Shown here piece after piece: positions 51,977 through 61,506 of a stretch of DNA of 61,506 bases. The stretch lies in the NCBI GenBank assembly GCA_963766375.1, contig CAVXZG010000005.1:1-61506 (forward strand). Direction: 5' to 3'. The position numbers and the translations under genes are program-made. The DNA is from AC-32 sp963766375. GTDB lineage: Bacteria > Actinomycetota > Thermoleophilia > Gaiellales > Gaiellaceae. The first letter of the stretch is position 1. Each line of letters starts with the position of its first letter. The notes below the pieces were generated by a model. The model was not told the DNA's origin, did not search any database, and was given only the letters and a program-made list of their open reading frames with translations.

Positions 51977-52452
51977 TAGGTGGTCGCCTCCTTCTTCTTC
52001 GCGGGCGTCTTGCGCTTCGGCGCGGCCTTCTTCTTCGGCGTCTCCGCCTTCGCATCGGCATCCGCCCTGTCTTCACGAGGCGGCGCCGGCTCAGGGGCGC
52101 GCTCGGGCTCGACGAGCTTGATCGTGATGTGGCAGGTCGGCTTCTGGATCCGGGCTGCGCGCCCGCGCGCGCGGGCGCGCCAGCGCTTCAGCACCGGGCC
52201 CTCGTCTACGTAGGCGGCCGCGACGATCAGATCGTCGCCGACGAGGTTGTGGTTGGCCTCCGCGTTCGCGACTGCCGAGCTCAGGACCTTGGCTACGTCG
52301 CGGGCGGCCGCGCGCTGGGTGAACGCAAGCACGGTCCGCGCCTCCGGGACCGACCGGCCGCGGATGTGCTCGACCACGAGCCGTGCCTTCCGGGGCGAGG
52401 CGTGAACCCACTTCGCCACGGCCTTGACTTCCTGTCGCTCGGCGGCAGCCAT
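51976..52452 (-). CDS. rplV: Ribosomal protein L22 with basic tail
   Basis: L22 lines the exit tunnel. The 158-residue protein has AKWVHASPRKARLVVEHIRGRSVPEA, ANAEANHNLVGDDLIVAAAYVDEG and the C-terminal hairpin region GRAARIQKPTCHITI. It ends in an added basic tail (TPKKKAAPKRKTPAKKKEAT) of about 35 residues. It overlaps rpsC by one base. rpsS starts one base upstream of its own start. Confidence 0.95.
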   Translation of the reverse strand: MAAAERQEVKAVAKWVHASPRKARLVVEHIRGRSVPEARTVLAFTQRAAARDVAKVLSSAVANAEANHNLVGDDLIVAAAYVDEGPVLKRWRARARGRAARIQKPTCHITIKLVEPERAPEPAPPREDRADADAKAETPKKKAAPKRKTPAKKKEATT

Positions 52453-52453
52453 G

Positions 52454-52735
52454 CTAGCGCTTCACCTCGGTCTTGCGGTCGCCGGAGTGGCCGCGGAACG
52501 TGCGCGTGGGAGCGAACTCGCCGAGCTTGTGCCCGACCATCTGCTCCGTGATGAACACCGGCACGTGCTTGCGCCCGTCGTGGACCGCGATCGTGTGCCC
52601 GACCATGTCGGGGAAGACCGTCGAGGAGCGCGACCAGGTCCGGATCATCTGCTTCGAGCCGGACTCGTTCATCTTGTTGATGCGGCCGAGCAGCCGCTCC
52701 TCCACGAAAGGCCCTTTCTTGCTTGACCTGGACAC
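52454..52735 (-). CDS. rpsS: Ribosomal protein S19
   Basis: S19, 93 residues, is in the 30S head. The early SRSSKKGPFVEERLLGRINK and VFPDMVGHTIAVHDGRKHVPVFI are standard, and the C-terminus has LGEFAPTRTFRGHSGDRK. It directly follows rplB (52736) and is separated from rplV by one base. Confidence 0.97.
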   Translation of the reverse strand: MSRSSKKGPFVEERLLGRINKMNESGSKQMIRTWSRSSTVFPDMVGHTIAVHDGRKHVPVFITEQMVGHKLGEFAPTRTFRGHSGDRKTEVKR

Positions 52736-53577
<842 letters not shown>

Positions 53578-53578
<1 letters not shown>

Positions 53579-53874
53579 CAGACCTGTGCTCCTTCGAAGA
53601 TCTCGATCGACTCGCCCTGACGGAGCTGCACGATCGCCTTCTTCCAGCCGGGCTTGCGGCCACGGACGAGGCCGCGACGCTTCGGCTTCGACTGCACCTT
53701 CGACACGTTGACCCCGATCACGTGCACGTGGAAGAGCTCCTCCACGGCCTGGCGGATCTGGGTCTTGTGCGCGTCCGGGTGGACGCGGAACGAGTACTTG
53801 CGGTCCTCGATCATGGCGTAGCTCTTCTCGGAGACCACGGGCGCGAGGAGGACTTCATTCGGATGCAGGCTCAT
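53578..53874 (-). CDS. rplW: Ribosomal protein L23
   Basis: L23, 98 residues, docks the signal recognition particle at the tunnel exit. The ATG at 53874 (MSLHPNEVLLAPVVSEKSYAM) overlaps the rplD stop as ATGA. RYSFRV-type and NVSKVQSKPKRRGLVRGRKPGWKKAIVQL blocks are as expected. The larger frame that contains it upstream is a shadow of rplD. Confidence 0.96.
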
Positions 53875-54500
53875 GAGGCCTTCCCCTGGACCTGCTCGAG
53901 CGCAGGCTCGGTGATCAGCAGCGATTGCGCGCGGATGAGCTGGTTCACCTCGAGCTCGCTCGGGACGGTGATCTCCACCCGCGCGAGGTTCCGGAAGGAC
54001 TTGATCAGCGCCTCCTCGTCCGGCTGGGCGACGAGGAGCAGCGGCGCTTCCTTGCCCCACGCACCGACCAGCTCGGCGGCGTCCTTGGTGGACGGCGCGT
54101 CGAAGCCGCCGGGATCGAGCACGCCGAGCGAGCCGCGAAGGGCGTGTGCCGAGAGGGCGCTGCGCATCGCGGCGCGGCGGGCCTTGCGGTTCACCTTCGA
54201 CTCGAAGCTGCGCATCAGCGGCGGGAACGCGAGACCGCCGCCGGTCCAGTGCGGCGCGCGGGTCGAGCCCGCTCGCGCCCGGCCGGTGCCCTTCTGACGC
54301 CACGGCTTGGAGCGGCCGCCGGCGACGAGGCCGCGGCTCTTCGCGCCGCGCGTGCCTGCGCGGGCCGCGTTCAGCTCGGCGCGCACCGTCTCGTGCACGA
54401 GGTGCGCCTTCGGCTCGATGCCGAAGACGGTCTCCTCGAGCGTGAGGCTCTTGGCCGACTTGCCCGCCTTGTCGAGGATCGGTGCCTTAGGCGCTGCCAC
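53871..54500 (-). CDS. rplD: Ribosomal protein L4
   Basis: L4, 209 residues, is a tunnel-lining 50S protein and in some bacteria regulates its own operon. NAARAGTRGAKSRGLVAGGRSKPWRQKGTGRARAGSTRAPHWTGGG is the classic loop; the remainder (LVGAWGKEAPLLLVAQPDEE) is normal. It overlaps rplC by 14 bases at its start. No frame break. Confidence 0.96.
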   Translation of the reverse strand: MAAPKAPILDKAGKSAKSLTLEETVFGIEPKAHLVHETVRAELNAARAGTRGAKSRGLVAGGRSKPWRQKGTGRARAGSTRAPHWTGGGLAFPPLMRSFESKVNRKARRAAMRSALSAHALRGSLGVLDPGGFDAPSTKDAAELVGAWGKEAPLLLVAQPDEEALIKSFRNLARVEITVPSELEVNQLIRAQSLLITEPALEQVQGKAS

Positions 54501-55113
54501 GGTTCTTGTCCTCCCTGACCTCGACGAAGCCGTTCTTCGGGCCGGGCACGGCGCCCTTGACCAGGAGCAGATTCCGCTCCGGGTCGATCTCGTGCACCGT
54601 CAGCCCGACCTGGGTGACGCGCTTGCCGCCCATGCGGCCGGCCATCTTCTGGCCCTTGAAGACGCGCGAGGGCGTGGCCGACGCGCCGATCGAGCCCGGC
54701 TTGCGCACGTTGTGCGAGCCGTGCGAGACGGGGCCGCGGCTGAAGTTGTGGCGTTTGATCGTGCCGGCAAAGCCCTTGCCGATCCCGATCCCGGAGACCT
54801 TGACGCTGTCGCCGGGCTCGAAGGCCTCGACGGTCACGTTCTCGCCCTCGGTCAGCTCGGTCGTGCCGCGGAACTCGACGAGGCGCCGGTGCGGATCGAG
54901 CTCGCCGAGGTGGCCGCGCTCTGCCTTGGAGATCTTCCGCTCCGCGACCCGGTCGAACGCGAGCTGCACGGCCTCGTAGCCATCCGAGTCGACCGTCTTC
55001 ACCTTGACGATCGGGCACGGGCCCGCTTCGATCACCGTCACGGGCGTCACCTGACCCGTCTCAGGGTCGAAGAGCTGGGTCATGCCGAGCTTCTTGCCGA
55101 TGATGCCTTTCAC
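54487..55113 (-). CDS. rplC: Ribosomal protein L3
   Basis: L3, 208 residues, helps start 50S assembly. KGIIGKKLGMTQLFDPETG opens the protein and the central FAGTIKRHNFSRGPVSHGSHNVRKPGSIGASATPSRVFKGQKMAGRMGG loop is intact. It overlaps rpsJ by four bases (ATGA) at its start, and rplD by 14 bases at its end. Confidence 0.96.
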   Translation of the reverse strand: MKGIIGKKLGMTQLFDPETGQVTPVTVIEAGPCPIVKVKTVDSDGYEAVQLAFDRVAERKISKAERGHLGELDPHRRLVEFRGTTELTEGENVTVEAFEPGDSVKVSGIGIGKGFAGTIKRHNFSRGPVSHGSHNVRKPGSIGASATPSRVFKGQKMAGRMGGKRVTQVGLTVHEIDPERNLLLVKGAVPGPKNGFVEVREDKNRGSA

Positions 55114-55418
55114 AGCTTGATCTCGATGTCGACTCCGGCCGGGAGGTCGAGCCGCATCAGCGAGTCGACCGTCTTCGGCGTGGGCGAGTGGATGTCGATC
55201 AGCCGCTTGTGCGTGCGCACCTCGAAGTGCTCCCGCGAGTCCTTGTCCTTGAAGGGACTTCGGATCACGCAGTAGACGTTCTTCTCGGTTGGCAGGGGCA
55301 CGGGACCGGTGATGGTCGCGCCGGTGCGCTGAGCGGTCTCCACGATCTGGCTCGCGGACTTGTCCAGCTGCTGGTGGTCGTAGCCCTTGAGGCGGATGCG
55401 GATCTTGTTCTGCGGCAC
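55110..55418 (-). CDS. rpsJ: Ribosomal protein S10
   Basis: S10, 102 residues, is in the 30S head and in Nus antitermination. KIRIRLKGYDHQQLDKSASQ and PVPLPTEKNVYCVIRSPFKDKDSREHFEVRTHKRLIDI are standard. It is the first gene of the S10 block and lies 53 bases after tuf, a gap with no obvious terminator, so it may be cotranscribed with the str block. Confidence 0.97.
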   Translation of the reverse strand: MPQNKIRIRLKGYDHQQLDKSASQIVETAQRTGATITGPVPLPTEKNVYCVIRSPFKDKDSREHFEVRTHKRLIDIHSPTPKTVDSLMRLDLPAGVDIEIKL

Positions 55419-55471
55419 GACCTACCTTTCGCTTTCTTGGCTTCTCGTCGTCATTTCAGGACGCGTAGCGT

Positions 55472-56662
<1,191 letters not shown>

Positions 56663-56679
56663 TCTCTCCTCCGGGTTGC

Positions 56680-58769
<2,090 letters not shown>

Positions 58770-58775
58770 CGGCCG

Positions 58776-59246
58776 TTACCACCTGTAGTGCGCGAAGGCC
58801 TTGTTGGCCTGCGCCATCCGGTAGAGGTCGTCCTTGCGCTTGAAGGCGCCGCCCTGCTGGTTCAGCGCGTCGAGGATCTCGGCGGCGAGCTTGTCGTGCA
58901 TCTGCTTCTCGCGCCGGTCGCGCGCGAACTGGACGAGCCAGCGCACGGCGAGCGTCCGGGCGCGCCGCTGCGGCACCTCGACAGGCACCTGGTAGTTCGC
59001 CCCGCCGACGCGGCGCGAGCGAACCTCGAGCACGGGCGTGACCGTCTTGATCGCCTGCTCGAGCACCTCGACCGGCGGCTTGCCGGTTTGCTCGCCGACC
59101 CGGTCCAGCGCGCGATAGACGATCGACTCGGCGGTCGACTTCTTGCCGTCCGTCATCACCTTGTTGATCACCTGCGCGACGAGGCGAGAGCTGTGGACGG
59201 GATCCGGCTCGAGCGGCCGGGGCTGAATCGTGGCGCGACGCGGCAT
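58776..59246 (-). CDS. rpsG: Ribosomal protein S7
   Basis: S7, 156 residues, organises the 30S head and the tRNA exit site. MPRRATIQPRPLEPDPVHSS opens it, then VNNKVMTDGKKSTAESIVYRAL-like sequence and the block GGANYQVPVEVPQRRARTLAVRWL. The C-terminus (KRKDDLYRMAQANKAFAHYRW) is intact. It shares one base with rpsL as TAATG, and fusA starts six bases downstream. Confidence 0.97.
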   Translation of the reverse strand: MPRRATIQPRPLEPDPVHSSRLVAQVINKVMTDGKKSTAESIVYRALDRVGEQTGKPPVEVLEQAIKTVTPVLEVRSRRVGGANYQVPVEVPQRRARTLAVRWLVQFARDRREKQMHDKLAAEILDALNQQGGAFKRKDDLYRMAQANKAFAHYRW

Positions 59247-59617
59247 TACGAGCCCTTCTTGGCGCCGTACTTCGAGCGTCCCTGGCGCCGCTCGCCGACG
59301 CCGGAGGCGTCGAGGCCGCCGCGGATGACCTTGTAGCGGAAGCCCGGCAGGTCCTTGACGCGGCCGCCGCGGACGAGCACGACCGAGTGCTCCTGGAGGT
59401 TGTGCCCCTCGCCGGGGATGTACGCGCCGACTTCCATGCCGTTCGTCAGGCGGACACGCGCGACCTTCCGGAGAGCCGAGTTCGGCTTCTTCGGGGTGGT
59501 CGTGTACACGCGCGTGCAGACTCCCCGCTTCTGCGGCGCACCGCGAAGCGCAGGGGTCTTCATCTTCGCCTGCGGCGAGACCCTGCCCTTGCGGACCAGC
59601 TGATTTACGGTCGGCAT
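59246..59617 (-). CDS. rpsL: Ribosomal protein S12
   Basis: S12, 123 residues, is a decoding-centre protein and the target of streptomycin resistance. MPTVNQLVRKGRVSPQAKMKTPAL and the conserved TTPKKPNSALRKVARVRLTNG and GEGHNLQEHSVVLVRGGRVKDLPG are present. Lys at the streptomycin site (TPKKPNS) is the sensitive type. It is the first gene of the ribosomal cluster, with AAGGAAG five bases before the ATG. Confidence 0.98.
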   Translation of the reverse strand: MPTVNQLVRKGRVSPQAKMKTPALRGAPQKRGVCTRVYTTTPKKPNSALRKVARVRLTNGMEVGAYIPGEGHNLQEHSVVLVRGGRVKDLPGFRYKVIRGGLDASGVGERRQGRSKYGAKKGS

Positions 59618-59651
59618 GCTACTTCCTTGCTATAGGTGCGGACACAACAAA

Positions 59652-59680
59652 GGCTGGCGAGGGGTAGGCCCCTGCCAACC
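59652..59680 (-). promoter_or_regulatory. Leader hairpin of the str operon
   Basis: GGCTGGCGAGGGG (59652-59664) and CCCCTGCCAACC (59669-59680) pair around a TAGG loop with one mismatch or bulge. In the 65-base leader of the rpsL transcript this hairpin lies at the very 5' end, starting about at the predicted transcription start, and may protect or regulate the mRNA. Confidence 0.5.
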
Positions 59681-59688
59681 GGAGGACG

Positions 59689-59718
59689 ATGGTAGCGAAG
59701 CTGACCCCCCAGCGTCAA
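59689..59718 (-). promoter_or_regulatory. Promoter of the ribosomal (str) cluster
   Basis: Minus-strand -35 TTGACG (59718-59713), an 18-base spacer, and -10 TACCAT (59694-59689). This is the best sigma-70-type promoter I see, and it has the classical -35 that the leaderless genes lack. Transcription would start near 59682 and read rpsL onward. Confidence 0.65.
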
Positions 59719-59891
59719 ACGAGAAAACGCATTGCATGGACTCCGCGGGATCGACGGTATGTTCGTGCGAATCCGATCGAGGGCTTTTACCGTTTGCGAA
59801 CCATAGCTTGCGGCCCAGAACCCGATTACAGTGAGAGCGCTCGGCGGTTCTATGGCTGTTGCCGGGCAGGGCGGAGGACTGGACGAGGGAG

Positions 59892-61107
59892 ATGATTGCG
59901 GACGTGGTGACGGCTACCACCGTTATCGTCGCGGCTGCCGCGGCGGTGGCGACGCTTGCGCTCGTGCTCCGTCGTGGCGCTCGTGCGCTCCCGCCGGCGC
60001 GGCAAAGGCGGGCAGCAGCAGGTGCTCGACGCTCGTCTCCGAGATGAACACGCGCATGGAGGCGATGGTGCGCGAGCTCTCGGAGGCGCTCGAGCGCGCG
60101 CAGGAGGAGGGCCGGCGCAACCGCTTCCTCGGCGAGCTCGGCGGCTCGATCGACCTCGACGAGGTGCTCTCGCGCACGCTCGAGGCCGGCGGCGCGATCC
60201 CGGGCGTGGACGCTGCGCTCGTCTCGATCGAGAGCGCCGGCGAGAAGCCGATCGTCGCGACGATCGGGCTCTCGGCCGAAGAGGCGCAGCGCCAGGTGAT
60301 CTCGGGCCCGCCGAACGGCCACGAGGCGCGCGCGATCTCGCTCGTCTACCAGTACCCGCCGGCGCTCGAGGCCGGCGATCTCGTCCACTCCGGCCTGGCG
60401 GTGCCCGTTCCCGGCGAGGCCGGGTCGATCGGCTTCATCGCGATCTACAGCCGCTCGCCGTCGCACCGCTTCGAGGAGGAGATGATCCGCGAGCTGGAGG
60501 AGCTCGCCAAGCGCGCCGGGCCGGCGATCGAGAACGCGCGGCGCTTCCAGGAGGCTCGCCAGCTGGCCGACCTCGACGCGCTGACCGGGCTGCACAACCG
60601 CCGCTACTTCCACGAGACGCTCGCGCGCGAGGTCGCCCGCGCGCATCGCTACGGCCGGCAGCTGGCGCTGATCGTCTTCGACCTCGACGACTTCAAGGCG
60701 ATCAACGACCGGATCGGCCACCTCTCCGGCGACGCGGTGCTCGCGGAGACCGCCGAGCGCGTGCGCGACGTGGTGCGGTCGGCCGACATCGCGTGCCGAG
60801 TCGGCGGCGACGAGTTCGCCGTCGTCCTGCCGGAGTCGTCGACGCGACGACGCCGATCAGCTCTACCACCGCCTGCGCGGCGCGGTCTCCTCGCGGCCGG
60901 TCGGTCAGGCCGGCCGGCTCGTCATCTCGGCCGGAATCGCCGAGCTGCGGCCCGACGACGACCCGACGAGCGTTCTTCGAGCGGGCCGACGAGGCGCTCT
61001 ACCGCGCCAAGGAGCTCGGCAAGGGCCAGGTCGTCGAGGCCGGCAAGCCCGGTCTCACCGCCGCCCCGGAGGCTACTCAGCAGCCAGGAACGGCAAGTAG
61101 TCAGTGA
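59892..61107 (+). CDS. GAF-GGDEF diguanylate cyclase, frame broken several times
   Basis: The gene makes cyclic-di-GMP from GTP. From the ATG at 59892 the N-terminus is a membrane segment (VVTATTVIVAAAAAVATLALVL). Frame changes near 59985 and 60035 lead to EMNTRMEAMVRELSEALERA and a GAF-like domain, then the GGDEF domain with DLDALTGLHNRRYFHE, the inhibitory I-site RSAD and the catalytic ACRVGGDEFAVVLPES. Breaks near 60845 and 60970 lie in the last third, where two further frames give LVISAGIAELRPDDD and AFFERADEALYRAKELGKG. About 405 residues when corrected. The end overlaps the next gene by 35 bases. Confidence 0.82.
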
Positions 61108-61376
61108 GCGGGACGATCCCGACCTGCGGCTGGATGTCCCGGCGGCACAGCGCCTGCTCGCCATCGGCGGTGACGTCGACGTCTCGACGCCCATGTCTCG
61201 CCCGCGTCGTCATTCACGCGAATGTGGACGGACTCGCCCGGCGCCCAGTTAGCGCCCGAAAGAGCGACCTGCTCGCCCGGGGCGTAGTCGGCCTTGTCGG
61301 ACCACACCGAAGGCGGCGGCGGTGTCTCGATCGCCGCCCGCCCGCTATTCGCTAACGCAAGGGCCGCGAGCATCAA
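61073..61376 (-). CDS. Exported Ig-like domain protein, start unclear and frame broken
   Basis: Near the right end of the window. The segment KADYAPGEQVALSGANWAPGESVHIRVN looks like a bacterial Ig-like or PKD-type surface repeat, preceded by a signal-like ALALANSGRAA. At about 61190 the frame changes, and another frame reads RDVDVTADGEQALCRRDIQPQVGIVPLTDYLPFLAAE with a stop at 61073-61075. The start is uncertain: an upstream frame gives RRILALTLS, which would complete a signal peptide by another break near 61385. I cannot give the full gene. 61377-61506 holds no other gene I can support. Confidence 0.45.
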
Positions 61377-61506
61377 CCCCGCGAGAGAGCGTCAGGGCGA
61401 GAATCCTCCGCCAGTTCGCGCCGCCTCTTTCCTCCGGCCGGAGCGGCTCACGCCGGGCCTCCTCCCGTAGTCTGCCCGTCGGCGGCCTTGTTCATTACGC
61501 CACAGT

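Overview
The window is a gene-dense, very GC-rich bacterial chromosome segment. The str, S10, spc and alpha ribosomal blocks are contiguous on the minus strand. Ku, VanW, DUF4081-type GNAT and DAGK-family genes, the tilS-hpt-ftsH order, TANNNT -10 boxes and frequent leaderless gene starts all point to Actinomycetota. Class Thermoleophilia is my best guess, but that is inference from style and not a placed phylogeny.

Layout. 1-970: 3' part of a subtilisin-like protease. 944-2113: folB and folP on the minus strand, divergent from a heterodimeric ABC exporter pair (2133-5641). 5655-9242: ftsH, hpt and tilS on the minus strand. 9379-15340: small secreted and hypothetical proteins, a DUF4081/GNAT acetyltransferase, a purine nucleoside phosphorylase, a lipid kinase, a sirtuin and a hot-dog thioesterase. 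15324-20659: a VanW/G5-like wall protein, then two acyl-CoA dehydrogenases flanking an enolase-superfamily gene, with a perfect palindromic operator. 20656-26600: a broken REP-type transposase with repeats, then cupin, MFS and TetR genes, then HAD and nitrilase genes divergent from a second MFS gene. 26613-26686: tRNA-Pro(CGG). 26668-35314: alpha/beta hydrolase, a candidate terminated small RNA or attenuator, a 56-residue HTH-like protein, Ku, an acyl-CoA synthetase, two divergent paralogous coiled-coil wall hydrolases, a NarL-type regulator and a D,D-carboxypeptidase. 35300-38624: ligA, truA and a VIT-like transporter. 38643-59617: rplQ to rpsL, the main ribosomal and translation cluster with rpoA, secY, adk, map, tuf and fusA. 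59892 to the end: a GAF-GGDEF diguanylate cyclase and the start of a secreted protein gene.

The ribosomal cluster reads right to left from a clear promoter at 59689-59718. Most neighbouring genes in it overlap by 1-4 bases (TAATG, TGATG, ATGA, TAGTG), which suggests translational coupling. The usual infA is missing: an M29-type aminopeptidase sits between map and rpmJ.

Two features run through the window. First, at least fifteen genes have a TANNNT hexamer 6-11 bases before the start codon, as leaderless mRNAs do. Several divergent pairs use -10 boxes that overlap each other on opposite strands, or that lie inside the partner's coding region. Three genes appear to start with CTG. Second, about 25-30 single-base frame breaks are present, including in rpsH and fusA. 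Both parts of each broken gene still encode conserved family sequence, so I read these as consensus errors and annotate the genes across the breaks. Coordinates and lengths of those genes are therefore approximate.
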